Of a stretch of DNA of 64,000 bases, positions 28,735-46,197 are shown one piece after another; positions within the stretch are counted from its first letter, which is position 1, and every line of letters starts with the position of its first letter. The DNA lies in NCBI GenBank assembly GCA_020632695.1, contig JACKFB010000004.1, forward strand, positions 124,001 through 188,000, written 5' to 3'. The notes below the pieces were generated by a model that worked only from the letters and a program-made list of their open reading frames with translations, had not been told where the DNA came from and ran no database searches. The DNA is from Deltaproteobacteria bacterium (GTDB taxonomy: Bacteria; Myxococcota_A; UBA9042; PHBI01; JACKFB01). A program made the translations under genes and the position numbers.

Positions 28735-29439
28735 ATGAAGGGACGTGGCAAGAAGTACAGCGAGGCCGCCGCGAAGGTGGATCGCACCAAGCTCTACGAG
28801 CTCGAGGAGGCCGTAGCCCTGGTCAAGGAGACCAGCTACGCCAGCTTCGACGCGACCGTGAACGTGGCCGTCCGCCTGGGTGTGAACCCGCGCCACGCCG
28901 ACCAGATGGTCCGCGGCGCCGTGGTGCTGCCGAACGGTACGGGCAAGGACGTGCGCGTCGCGGTGTTCGCCAAGGGCGAGAAGGCCACCGAGGCCCTCGA
29001 GGCCGGGGCCGACGAGGTGGGCGCCGAGGATCTGGTAGCCAAGATCCAGGGCGGCTGGCTGGACTTCGACATGGCCATCGCCACGCCGGACATGATGGGC
29101 CAGGTCGGTCGCATCGGCCGCGTGCTCGGACCGCGTGGCCTGATGCCGAACCCCAAGAGCGGCTCGGTCACCTTCGAGGTGGGTCAGGCGGTGCGTGACG
29201 CCAAGGCCGGCAAGGTGGAGTTCCGAGTCGAGAAGGCGGGCATCGTGCACGCCGGCGTCGGGAAGGTGTCCTTCCCTGCGGACAAGCTCCTGGAGAACGT
29301 CTCGACCCTGCTGGCGCAGCTCATGAAGCTCAAGCCCGCCAGCGCCAAGGGCACCTACGTCAAGGGCATTGCGCTCTCGTCGACGATGGGCCCGGGCATC
29401 CGCGTGAACACGCTGACGTCCACCCAGACCACTGTTTGA
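28735..29439 (+). CDS. rplA: 50S ribosomal protein L1
   Basis: Forms the L1 stalk that helps eject E-site tRNA and, in E. coli, represses rplKA translation. A 234-residue product with the signature MGQVGRIGRVLGPRGLMPNP. ATG 28735 is chosen: AGGAG lies 9 bases upstream and MKGRGKKYSEA is the usual N-terminus, although an in-frame ATG occurs at 28711. Confidence 0.98.
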   Translation: MKGRGKKYSEAAAKVDRTKLYELEEAVALVKETSYASFDATVNVAVRLGVNPRHADQMVRGAVVLPNGTGKDVRVAVFAKGEKATEALEAGADEVGAEDLVAKIQGGWLDFDMAIATPDMMGQVGRIGRVLGPRGLMPNPKSGSVTFEVGQAVRDAKAGKVEFRVEKAGIVHAGVGKVSFPADKLLENVSTLLAQLMKLKPASAKGTYVKGIALSSTMGPGIRVNTLTSTQTTV

Positions 29440-29821
29440 TCGCCCGGGGGTCGGCAGGATCTTCGGAGCCTGACGATCTCCACGACCGTGACGGGCGGAA
29501 CCCCGTCGAACTCGCGGAGATCGCTCCGCGAGGTGTTGTCAGTGTCAGTGCCAGGTCCCATCCGGTCGCTGGCCGTCAAAGAAATCGGTGGACGAGGTCC
29601 TCAATGCCGTCGGTCGACGGTGCCGGTGGAGGCGGTGAGTGCAGGAGGCGGAACGCGACGGTGTCATGGCCCCGCGTCCGCGCTACCCAGGTAGTGGAAC
29701 CTCGATTCCCAGGCTCGTTCGCCCCCGGGGACTTCGGTCCTCAGGTTGGTGACACGGACCGAGACCCGGCGCTCTGGTGCCAACCTCGATGGACGACCGA
29801 TTCGGCGTCCCAGGAGGGAGA
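29440..29821 (+). promoter_or_regulatory. long structured leader before rplJL, candidate L10 leader
   Basis: A 382-base stretch without a supportable gene separates rplA from rplJ. It can fold: CGATCTCC (29474-29481) with GGAGATCG (29516-29523), enclosing GACGGG/CCCGTC; nearer the gene GGTTGG (29744-29749) pairs with CCAACC (29780-29785). In many bacteria the L10-(L12)4 complex binds such a leader to repress rplJL. Position and structure fit; the kink-turn motif was not verified. Confidence 0.5.
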
Positions 29822-30346
29822 ATGAACCGTCAAGAGAAAACGCAGCAGATAGACGAGCTGCGCGAGCTCTTCGACGGGACCCAGCTGGCGATCATCACGC
29901 GGTACGACGGCGTCGTCGTGCCGAGGATGGTCGAGTTCCGGGCGGAGCTCCGGAAGAACCAGTCAGGGTACCGGGTCGTGAAGAACAGCCTCGCGAGGCT
30001 GGCCACCGCCGATACGGACCTGCAGGCGCTCCATGCGCACTTCGCAGGCCCCGTGGGGGTGGCGTTCACCAAGCAGGATCCCGCGGCGACGGCGAAGATC
30101 GTCACCGCGTTCGTGAAGGCCAACCCGAAGATGGAGATCCGCGCGGGCGTCCTCGCCGGCGGAACGCTCATCGACGCCGCCGGCGTCGAGGCGCTCTCCA
30201 AGCTCCCCGGGAAGGACGAGCTTCGCGGATCCCTCCTCGGCGCGCTCTCGGGTGTGCCGCGGAACCTGCTCGGTGTCTTCACGGCAGCCCAGCGTGGGCT
30301 CGTCGGAGTGCTCGCCGCGCGGCAGACGCAGCTCGAGGGCGCATAG
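29822..30346 (+). CDS. rplJ: 50S ribosomal protein L10
   Basis: Anchors the L7/L12 dimers on the 50S stalk. Of 174 residues, the N-domain (QEKTQQIDELRELFDGTQLA, YRVVKNSLARLATADTDL) binds 23S rRNA with L11. The C-terminal helix (about 135-174) carries the L7/L12-binding segments. ATG 29822 follows AGGAGGGAGA; the upstream in-frame codons are leader sequence. Confidence 0.96.
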   Translation: MNRQEKTQQIDELRELFDGTQLAIITRYDGVVVPRMVEFRAELRKNQSGYRVVKNSLARLATADTDLQALHAHFAGPVGVAFTKQDPAATAKIVTAFVKANPKMEIRAGVLAGGTLIDAAGVEALSKLPGKDELRGSLLGALSGVPRNLLGVFTAAQRGLVGVLAARQTQLEGA

Positions 30347-30423
30347 GCCCCTCGGACCATCACAACCTTCAGTTTTTTCAATTGTGAGCGCGGGCGATGG
30401 AAGCCCGCAGGAGAATCGAGACC

Positions 30424-30813
30424 ATGGCAGAGCTGACCAAGGACCAGGTGAAGGAATTCCTCGGCAACATGACCGTCATCGAGCTTTCGGCGCTCGTGAA
30501 GGAGCTCGAGGAGGCGTGGGGCGTCTCGGCGGCTGCGCCGGTGGCCGTGGCGGCTGCGCCCGGCGGCGGCGGCGGTGCTGCGGCGGCCGAGGCCGAGGAG
30601 CAGACCGAGTTCGACGTGATCCTCACCGGGTCCGGCGACAAGAAGATCCAGGTCATCAAGGTCGTGCGCGAGCTGACCGGCCTGGGCCTCAAGGAGGCCA
30701 AGGCGGCCGTGGACGAGCCCCCCAGCACCATCAAGGAGGGCGTGTCCAAGACCGAGGCCGCTGACATGAAGGCGAAGATCGAAGAGGCCGGCGGCACGGC
30801 GACGATCAAGTAG
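30424..30813 (+). CDS. rplL: 50S ribosomal protein L7/L12
   Basis: Stalk protein, several copies per ribosome, that recruits translational GTPases. A 129-residue protein: dimerising N-domain (about 1-33), a flexible Ala/Gly hinge that is glycine-rich here (AAAPGGGGGAAAAEAEE), and the C-domain contacting factors (EFDVILTGSGDKKIQVIKVV, GLKEAKAAVDEPPSTIKEGV). ATG 30424 gives MAELTKDQVKEFLG, the usual start. Confidence 0.97.
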   Translation: MAELTKDQVKEFLGNMTVIELSALVKELEEAWGVSAAAPVAVAAAPGGGGGAAAAEAEEQTEFDVILTGSGDKKIQVIKVVRELTGLGLKEAKAAVDEPPSTIKEGVSKTEAADMKAKIEEAGGTATIK

Positions 30814-30822
30814 CTGACCTCG

Positions 30823-30854
30823 GGCCGGGCGCCCCCTTGTGGGGGTGCCCGGCC
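30823..30854 (+). terminator. rplL-rpoB intergenic hairpin (attenuator-like)
   Basis: GGCCGGGCGCCCCC (30823-30836) pairs over 14 bp, one wobble, with GGGGGTGCCCGGCC (30841-30854) around a TTGT loop, 9 bases after the rplL stop. No T-tract follows. In E. coli an attenuator and RNase III site occupy the same gap and lower rpoBC relative to rplJL; the same role is inferred. Confidence 0.55.
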
Positions 30855-30991
30855 ACCTGTCGCTTCGGGTGTCCGAGTCCAGGGATACCCGCCGAGCGCC
30901 ACCGCTGGTGGCGCTCACCCCTCAGGTAGACCCCCTCTCCTGAGGTGGGGCTGACGAGCCCGCCGAATGCATCTGTCGGCAAGGAGCAACC

Positions 30992-35104
<4,113 letters not shown>

Positions 35105-35117
35105 GGAGAAAAGCAGA

Positions 35118-39242
<4,125 letters not shown>

Positions 39243-39254
39243 CGCTCGCGGCGG

Positions 39255-39287
39255 CTGGCGAGGCGGATACGACACCCGCCTCGCCAG
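39255..39287 (+). terminator. hairpin after rpoC
   Basis: CTGGCGAGGCGG (39255-39266) pairs perfectly with CCGCCTCGCCAG (39276-39287), a 12-bp stem 12 bases after the rpoC stop and just before the rpsL promoter. There is no T-tract, but position makes a termination role likely. Confidence 0.58.
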
Positions 39288-39294
39288 ATCGCGC

Positions 39295-39322
39295 TTGACT
39301 TGTCACCGACGCACCCTAGAAT
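39295..39322 (+). promoter_or_regulatory. sigma70 promoter of rpsL-rpsG (str operon)
   Basis: TTGACT (39295-39300), a 16-base spacer and TAGAAT (39317-39322), 51 bases before rpsL and directly after the rpoC hairpin. Near-consensus at both boxes. Confidence 0.77.
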
Positions 39323-39373
39323 CCGCCTCCCCGTCAGACCGGGGCCGAACGGCAACCAGGAACGGAACTCCGA

Positions 39374-39745
<372 letters not shown>

Positions 39746-39769
39746 TCCGGCGCACCCGAGGATCCAGTC

Positions 39770-40240
39770 ATGCCGAGAAAGCGCGAAGTCACCAAGCGAC
39801 ACATCGATCCCGATCCGAAGTATCGGGACACGCTCGTCGCGAAGTTCGTCAACGTCATCATGCGGGACGGCAAGAAGGCCGTCGCCGAGCGCATCATGTA
39901 CGACGCGTTCGAGATCGTGGCGTCCAAGACGGGCGACGATCCGGTGCGTGTGTTCCGCAAGGCCGTCGACAACGTGAAGCCTCAGCTCGAGGTGAAGTCG
40001 CGGCGCGTGGGCGGCTCGAACTACCAGGTCCCGGTCGAGGTTCGCCCCGAGCGGCGCACCGCGCTGGCGCTCCGCTGGCTCTGCGACTTCTCGCGCAAGC
40101 GCGGTGAGAAGACGATGGTCGAGCGCCTGTCCGGCGAGCTGCTGGACGCGTCGAACAACCGCGGCAACGCGGTGAAGAAGAAGGAAGACACGCACCGCAT
40201 GGCGGACGCGAACAAGGCGTTCGCCCACTACCGCTGGTAG
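39770..40240 (+). CDS. rpsG: 30S ribosomal protein S7
   Basis: Organises the 3' domain of 16S rRNA and is the translational regulator of the str operon in E. coli. A 156-residue protein with PRKREVTKRHIDPDPKYRDT at the start, the beta-hairpin RRVGGSNYQVPVEVRPERR and the C-terminal ANKAFAHYRW. A terminator follows within 50 bases, so rpsL-rpsG form a two-gene unit here. Confidence 0.98.
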   Translation: MPRKREVTKRHIDPDPKYRDTLVAKFVNVIMRDGKKAVAERIMYDAFEIVASKTGDDPVRVFRKAVDNVKPQLEVKSRRVGGSNYQVPVEVRPERRTALALRWLCDFSRKRGEKTMVERLSGELLDASNNRGNAVKKKEDTHRMADANKAFAHYRW

Positions 40241-40287
40241 GATGCGGCAGCCGGCCCCGACGGGTCGGCCACGATGAGGTCTGAGGG

Positions 40288-40317
40288 GGCCGGCCGACAC
40301 TCATCGGCCGGCCTTTT
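40288..40317 (+). terminator. intrinsic terminator after rpsG
   Basis: GGCCGGCCGA (40288-40297) pairs perfectly with TCGGCCGGCC (40304-40313), followed by TTTT and, after CGC, TTT. This is a convincing intrinsic terminator 47 bases after rpsG and 51 bases before the start of the EF-G-like gene, with no visible promoter between. Confidence 0.78.
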
Positions 40318-40368
40318 CGCTTTGTGGTGCGGGGTCGGCGAAGGCCACGGCGCAAGGGAGACGGCCTG

Positions 40369-42393
40369 TTGGACGCGCTCCGGAACATCGGCATCGTCGC
40401 CCACATCGACGCGGGCAAGACGACGCTGACCGAGCAGCTCCTGGTGCTGACCGGCTTCCTGCGAGCGCCGGGCTCGGTCGAGGACGGGACCACCGTCGCC
40501 GACTGGCGTCGCCCCGAGCGCGAGCGCGGCATCACGATCGGCAGCGCCGCCATGACCAGCCGCTGGCGCGGGCACGACATCACGATCGTCGACACCCCCG
40601 GGCACGTCGACTTCACCCTCGAGGTGGAGCGCACGCTGACGGTCATCGAAGGAGTCGTGCTGGTGCTGAGCGCCCCGGACGGGGTGCAGGCCCAGACCCA
40701 GACCGTGTGGCACCAGGCGGCGCACCACGGGCTGCCAGCGGTGGGCTTCGTGAACAAGCTGGATCGCCCGGGCGTGGACGACGCGGCGCTGCAGGCGCAG
40801 ATCCGCGACGTGCTCGGCCTCGAGCCGGTCCCGCTCCAGATCCCGCTGTCGTGGAGCGACGATCGCCTCGTGCTCCTCGATCTGGTCACCGAGCAGGTCC
40901 TCGAGTGGGAGGAGCTGTCGAGGCGATCGGGGCCTCGGGCACCGGTGGCGCGGGCGGTCGCCACCGACGAGGAGCGCTATGAGCTGCTGCTCGGACGGGA
41001 GCGGCTCGCCGACGCGGTGAGCCCCTGGGACGACGCCTTCACCGAGCAGATCCTGGACGATCGCGTGCCGCCCGAGGCCGACTGGCGGCGCGCGATCGCC
41101 GCCGCCGTCCGCGCCCGCGGCTGCCTGCCGCTGGTGTACGGCGTCGCCCGCGCGGGGATCGGTCCGGCCGCGCTGCTGGACGCGGTGGTCGACTACCTGC
41201 CCTGCCCGGCGAAGGGGCCGCGCCGGAAGATCTTCGACGTCTCCGATCCGGAGCGCTCGGCGACCTGGCCACCCGAGGAGCCGCAACCGACCACGGCCTT
41301 CGTGTTCAAGACCGAGAGGCGCGGCCCCGATCGCAGGGTCGCCTGGGTCCGGGTGTTCGCGGGCGAGCTGCGCCCTGGCGCGGAGTTGCTGCGGCATCGA
41401 TCCGCGGTGCCCGTGCGCGTCGGTGAGCTGGTCCGGCTGATGGGGGGGACCGACGAGCCCCTGGACTCGCTCGGCGAGGGCGCGATCGGCGCGATCCTGG
41501 GCGACGCGGGGCCGCCCTTCCCGGCGATGGGCGACACCCTCGTGGAGGGGCCCCTGCGCTGGGCCTTCGAGCCGATCGCGGTCCCCGCGCCCGTCATCGC
41601 GGTGGCGCTGGAGGCGCCGGACGCCGAGGGGGACCTCGCCATGCGCCGCGCCCTGGAGGACCTGGTCAGCGACGACCCGTCCCTGGCGGTCCTGAGCGAT
41701 CCGATCACCGGGCAGATCCAGCTACTCGGGATGGGCGAGCTGCATCTCGAGCTGGCCACCGAGAGCCTGGTCCGAGACAGGCAGCTCCCCTGTCGGATCG
41801 GCGCGCCGCGAGCGTGGCTGCGACAGGCGATCGCGACCACTGGCGTCGGCCGCGGCGAGGTGGTCCTGGACACCGTGCCGGGCGGCGCGGTGGCGGTCGC
41901 CGTTCGCGTGGCGCCCAGCGACGCGCACGGTCCCGCGCGGATCCTGCCGATTCGGGAGGCGATCGCAGACCCGGCGGGAGCCGAGGCGCTCCGGGCGGCC
42001 CTGGAGCATGTGCTCCAAGGCGGCGCCGATCTGGTGCAGGCGGAGCTCGAGGTCATCGAGATCGCCGAGCGGGGCGCCGGCCTCACGCCCCGCGCCTACT
42101 GGGATGCCGCGACCGAGGCCGTGAGCGCCGCGATCGCGAACGCCGGCCCCCAGCCGGCCGAGCCTTGGGTAGCGCTGGAGGTGACCGTCCCCGAGGAGGC
42201 CGTCGGTCGGGTCAGCGGCGATCTCGCCAGGCGCCGCGCTCGCATCCACGCCTCCACCAGCCGGGGCACGCTCCAGACCCTCTCGGCGAGCGCCCCGTTG
42301 GCCGAGATGCTCCGCTACGCCACGGATCTGCGCTCGATGACGTCGGGGCGCGGTTCCTTCTCCATGCGTCCGACGGGACATCGTCCGCGGTGA
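40369..42393 (+). CDS. divergent elongation factor G-like translational GTPase
   Basis: Occupies the fusA position of the str operon. The 674-residue product has the full EF-G layout: G1 AHIDAGKTTLTEQ, switch I RERGITIGSAAMT, G3 DTPGHVDFTLEVERTL, G4 NKLDRP, domain 3 (GMGELHLELATESLVRDRQL), and domain 5 ending DLRSMTSGRGSFSMRP. Much of domains 2-4 departs from normal EF-G, and codon use is less C-biased than in neighbouring r-protein genes, so this may be an accessory EF-G (fusA2-like) or a ribosome-protection relative. TTG 40369 is chosen: AAGGGAG lies 8 bases upstream and MDALRNIGIVAHID matches EF-G N-termini. A GTG at 40324 is the longer alternative. Confidence 0.82.
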   Translation: MDALRNIGIVAHIDAGKTTLTEQLLVLTGFLRAPGSVEDGTTVADWRRPERERGITIGSAAMTSRWRGHDITIVDTPGHVDFTLEVERTLTVIEGVVLVLSAPDGVQAQTQTVWHQAAHHGLPAVGFVNKLDRPGVDDAALQAQIRDVLGLEPVPLQIPLSWSDDRLVLLDLVTEQVLEWEELSRRSGPRAPVARAVATDEERYELLLGRERLADAVSPWDDAFTEQILDDRVPPEADWRRAIAAAVRARGCLPLVYGVARAGIGPAALLDAVVDYLPCPAKGPRRKIFDVSDPERSATWPPEEPQPTTAFVFKTERRGPDRRVAWVRVFAGELRPGAELLRHRSAVPVRVGELVRLMGGTDEPLDSLGEGAIGAILGDAGPPFPAMGDTLVEGPLRWAFEPIAVPAPVIAVALEAPDAEGDLAMRRALEDLVSDDPSLAVLSDPITGQIQLLGMGELHLELATESLVRDRQLPCRIGAPRAWLRQAIATTGVGRGEVVLDTVPGGAVAVAVRVAPSDAHGPARILPIREAIADPAGAEALRAALEHVLQGGADLVQAELEVIEIAERGAGLTPRAYWDAATEAVSAAIANAGPQPAEPWVALEVTVPEEAVGRVSGDLARRRARIHASTSRGTLQTLSASAPLAEMLRYATDLRSMTSGRGSFSMRPTGHRPR

Positions 42394-42427
42394 GCCCGAA
42401 CCGGGGGAAATGGATCGCGGAATGGCG

Positions 42428-42456
42428 TTGACAGCCCCGGGTGCCCCCTGTACAAC
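42428..42456 (+). promoter_or_regulatory. sigma70 promoter of rpsJ
   Basis: TTGACA (42428-42433), a 17-base spacer and TACAAC (42451-42456), 53 bases before the rpsJ start. It gives rpsJ its own transcript. Confidence 0.75.
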
Positions 42457-42509
42457 CCACCGGCCGTTGCGCTGGTGACCTCCATCGCAACTCCTCCGGG
42501 AGGCGGGCC

Positions 42510-42815
<306 letters not shown>

Positions 42816-42841
42816 GATCGACGGCGGCGTCATCCCCTCCT

Positions 42842-42868
42842 CGCCGGCATCCTCACCCGCCGGCGTTC
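42842..42868 (+). terminator. weak hairpin after rpsJ
   Basis: CGCCGGC (42842-42848) pairs with GCCGGCG (42859-42865) followed by TTC. A short stem 27 bases after rpsJ; a possible terminator, low certainty. Confidence 0.3.
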
Positions 42869-43034
42869 TGCGACAGCGAAGGGCGTCCCTCCTCCTTCCC
42901 GGGACGAACCCGTTGTCGCTGGCCTGCCCGAAGGCGCCCCGCCAGGCGGCCGGCCATTCTCCCAACCAATCCAGTCATGCGCTGAAGTCCCCGCTTTGGG
43001 GGTCCTAGAGCGCCCCGGCCCCGAGAAGTCCTGC

Positions 43035-43064
43035 TTGACAGTGGGGCCTCTTGGGTGCTAGCTC
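43035..43064 (+). promoter_or_regulatory. candidate promoter of the rplD-led S10/spc cluster
   Basis: A perfect TTGACA (43035-43040), an 18-base spacer and TAGCTC (43059-43064) with TGC just before it. The -10 is weak but the -35 and the position, 54 bases before rplD, support a promoter. Confidence 0.5.
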
Positions 43065-43118
43065 GTCCGCCCTTCGTGCGCCCCTCGGCGTGCAAGCGAG
43101 TGCAGGAGCAGAACGGCC

Positions 43119-43736
43119 ATGCCCGTCGTTGACGTCTACAACCTGGATAAGAAGAAGGTCGGCGAGCTCGAGCTCGCGGACACGATCTTCGGCGTGCCCG
43201 TGCGCGAGCACCTCTTCCACGAGGTGGTCCGTGCGCAGCTGGCCGCGCGCCGTTCGGGCACCGCCAAGACCAAGGTGCGATCCGAGGTCGCTGGCTCGAC
43301 CCGCAAGCTCTACAAGCAGAAGGGGACCGGCCGCGCCCGCCAGGGCACCAAGAAGGCCCCGCACTGGGTCGGCGGCGGCACGGTCTTCGGGCCCACGCCC
43401 CGCAGCTATGAGATGAAGGTGAACCGCAAGACCCGCCGCGCCGCGCTGTGCGCCGCCCTGACCCGCCGTCAGGAGGAGGGTCGCCTGGTCGTGCTCGAGA
43501 GCTTCCAGCTCCCGGCGATCAAGACCAAGGGTGTCGTCGAGGTCCTGCGCCGATTCGACTCGGACCGCGCCCTCATCGTCGACGGCACCAACGAGACGCT
43601 GGCCGCCAGCGCTCGCAACCTGCCCACCTCCCACTACCTCGCCGTGGACGGCCTCAACGTCTACGACATCCTGCGCCACGACACGGTGCTGATGACCCGC
43701 GAGGCGGTGGACGCGATCCAGACGAGGCTTGGCTGA
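43119..43736 (+). CDS. rplD: 50S ribosomal protein L4
   Basis: Lines the exit tunnel; in E. coli it also represses the S10 operon. The 205 residues contain the long tunnel loop GSTRKLYKQKGTGRARQGTK and KAPHWVGGGTVFGPTPRSYE, then the globular domain ending DTVLMTREAVDAIQTRLG. It is the first gene of the cluster here because rplC is missing upstream. rplW overlaps its stop (TGATG). Confidence 0.97.
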   Translation: MPVVDVYNLDKKKVGELELADTIFGVPVREHLFHEVVRAQLAARRSGTAKTKVRSEVAGSTRKLYKQKGTGRARQGTKKAPHWVGGGTVFGPTPRSYEMKVNRKTRRAALCAALTRRQEEGRLVVLESFQLPAIKTKGVVEVLRRFDSDRALIVDGTNETLAASARNLPTSHYLAVDGLNVYDILRHDTVLMTREAVDAIQTRLG

Positions 43737-44029
43737 TGAACGCCACCACCTTCGGGATCCTCAAGCGCCCGGTCGTCACCGAGAAGTCGAATCGTCTCCG
43801 CGAGGAGTACAACCAGTTCGTCTTCGAGGTGGCCCCCGCCGCCAACAAGATCGAGATCCGCGCCGCCGTCGAGAAGCTCTTCAACGTGCCGGTGACGGAC
43901 GTGAAGACGATGATGGTGCGCGGCCGCATCAAGCGCTTCAAGCGCGGATACGGGAAGCAGCCGAACTGGAAGAAGGCGATCGTGACCGTTGAGGCGGGCC
44001 ACTCGATCGACCTCTTCGAGGGCATCTAG
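43736..44029 (+). CDS. rplW: 50S ribosomal protein L23
   Basis: Exit-tunnel rim protein and docking site for trigger factor and SRP. A 97-residue protein: ILKRPVVTEKSNRLREEYNQ, VEKLFNVPVTDVKTMMVRGR, FKRGYGKQPNWKKAIVTVEA. Overlaps the rplD stop by one base, implying coupled translation. Confidence 0.97.
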   Translation: MNATTFGILKRPVVTEKSNRLREEYNQFVFEVAPAANKIEIRAAVEKLFNVPVTDVKTMMVRGRIKRFKRGYGKQPNWKKAIVTVEAGHSIDLFEGI

Positions 44030-44041
44030 GAGACCCCGCAG

Positions 44042-44866
44042 ATGGCCATCAAACGATTCAAGCCCACGAGCGCCGGTCGCCGCGACATGAGCGGCTCGGC
44101 CTTCGACGAGATCACGAAGACCACGCCGGAGCGCAGCCTTCTGGAGGCCCTGCGTCGCAGCGGCGGTCGGAACAACTTCGGGCGCGTCACGGCGCGCCGT
44201 CGTGGGGGCGGGCACAAGCGCCGCTACCGCGTGGTCGACTTCCGCCGCGACAAGGTGGGCGTGCCCGCCAAGGTTGCCGCCATCGAGTACGACCCCAACC
44301 GGGGCGCGCGCCTGGCGCTGCTGCACTACGCCGATGGTGAGAAGCGCTACATCCTGTGGCCGCAGGGTCTGAGCGTCGGCGACGAGGTCATCTCGAGCCG
44401 CAACGCCGACATCACGCCCGGGAACTCCCTGCCCCTGGAGGCCGTGCCCACGGGTACGATCATCCACAACGTGGAGCTCCGCCCCCGCAAGGGTGGGCAG
44501 ATCGCTCGCGGCGCCGGCACCAGCGCGCAGCTGATGGCGAAGGAGGGCAAGTACGCGCTCCTCCGCATGCCCTCGGGCGAGCTGCGCAAGGTCCTGGCCA
44601 CCTGCCGCGGCACGGTCGGCACGGTGGGCAACGCAGAGCGTCAGAACATCGACCTCGGCAAGGCCGGTCGCGCCAGGTGGCTCGGCCGTCGTCCCAAGGT
44701 CCGCGGCGTCGCGATGAACCCGGTCGACCACCCGCATGGTGGTGGCGAGGGACGCACCTCCGGCGGTCGTCACCCGGTCACCCCCTGGGGTGTGCCGACC
44801 AAGGGCAAGAAGACCCGCAACAACAAGTCGACGGACAAGTTCATCGTCCGCCGGCGTACCCGCTAA
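44042..44866 (+). CDS. rplB: 50S ribosomal protein L2
   Basis: Large primary 23S-binding protein near the peptidyl-transferase centre. The 274 residues have the RNA-binding core and the signature NPVDHPHGGGEGRTSGGRHP followed by the basic tail TRNNKSTDKF-like (KTRNNKSTDKFIVRRRTR), including the conserved active-region His. Confidence 0.98.
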   Translation: MAIKRFKPTSAGRRDMSGSAFDEITKTTPERSLLEALRRSGGRNNFGRVTARRRGGGHKRRYRVVDFRRDKVGVPAKVAAIEYDPNRGARLALLHYADGEKRYILWPQGLSVGDEVISSRNADITPGNSLPLEAVPTGTIIHNVELRPRKGGQIARGAGTSAQLMAKEGKYALLRMPSGELRKVLATCRGTVGTVGNAERQNIDLGKAGRARWLGRRPKVRGVAMNPVDHPHGGGEGRTSGGRHPVTPWGVPTKGKKTRNNKSTDKFIVRRRTR

Positions 44867-44884
44867 CCGAAGCGAGGTCGAACA

Positions 44885-45163
44885 GTGCCCCGTTCCGTAA
44901 AGAAGGGTCCCTTCGTGGACGACCACCTCATGAAGAAGGTGGATGAGTCCGTCCGCACCGGCAACCGCAAGGTCCTCAAGACCTGGAGCCGGCGTTCGAC
45001 GGTGTTCCCGGAGATGGTCGGCCTGACCATCGCCGTCCACAACGGCCGCAAGTTCCTCCCTGTGTTCGTGACCGAGAACATGGTCGGTCACAAGCTCGGT
45101 GAGTTTTCGCCCACTCGCACCTTCCACGGCCACGCGGCCGACCGGAAGGGCAAGCGCAAGTAG
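44885..45163 (+). CDS. rpsS: 30S ribosomal protein S19
   Basis: 30S head protein beside S13. The 92 residues begin PRSVKKGPFVDDHLMKKVDE and contain STVFPEMVGLTIAVHNGRKF and GEFSPTRTFHGHAADRKGKR. Starts with GTG 44885; GAGGT lies upstream. Confidence 0.97.
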   Translation: MPRSVKKGPFVDDHLMKKVDESVRTGNRKVLKTWSRRSTVFPEMVGLTIAVHNGRKFLPVFVTENMVGHKLGEFSPTRTFHGHAADRKGKRK

Positions 45164-45174
45164 AGGGGCCTGAG

Positions 45175-45513
45175 ATGGAAGCGCGTGCAACGCTGCGTTA
45201 CGCCCGAATGGCGCCGCGCAAGATCCGGACGGTGCTGGGTGCGATCCGCAACCAGCCCGTCGAGCTGGCCTTGGCCCAGCTCCGGTTCACCGACCGAGCC
45301 GCCGCCGCCCTCATCGGGAAGCTGCTGGCCTCGGCGGTGGCGAACGTCCAGGACCGCTACGGCGACGTGGACACGGCGGGGCTCTTCGTGAAGGCGGCCT
45401 TCGCCGACCAGGGTCCGACGCTCAAGCGCTTCCAGCCGCGTGCCCACGGGCGAGCGGCGCGCATCAACAAGAAGACGAGCCACGTGACCGTGGTCGTCGC
45501 CGGGGGGGAGTAG
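45175..45513 (+). CDS. rplV: 50S ribosomal protein L22
   Basis: Tunnel protein whose beta-hairpin reaches the constriction. The 112 residues begin MEARATLRYARMAPRKIRTV and have the hairpin GPTLKRFQPRAHGRAARINK and the C-terminal KTSHVTVVVAGGE. Standard length. Confidence 0.97.
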   Translation: MEARATLRYARMAPRKIRTVLGAIRNQPVELALAQLRFTDRAAAALIGKLLASAVANVQDRYGDVDTAGLFVKAAFADQGPTLKRFQPRAHGRAARINKKTSHVTVVVAGGE

Positions 45514-45516
45514 GTC

Positions 45517-46161
<645 letters not shown>

Positions 46162-46197
46162 GCCCTGGTGCAGCGTCCTTTCTGAGGAGAACAGGCG

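Larger units (their letters stand above)
42816..43118 (+). other. gap where rplC would normally lie
   Basis: 303 bases between rpsJ and rplD. No L3-like coding sequence, intact or decayed, could be recognised in any frame. It contains a weak hairpin after rpsJ and a TTGACA promoter before rplD, both listed separately, and a short CCCC/GGGG inverted repeat near 42990. Confidence 0.7.

Noticed and set aside
29436..29825. Short open frames in the rplA-rplJ gap
   Set aside because: Arg/Ser/Pro-rich, no ribosome site, overlapping each other; the gap is better explained as an untranslated leader.
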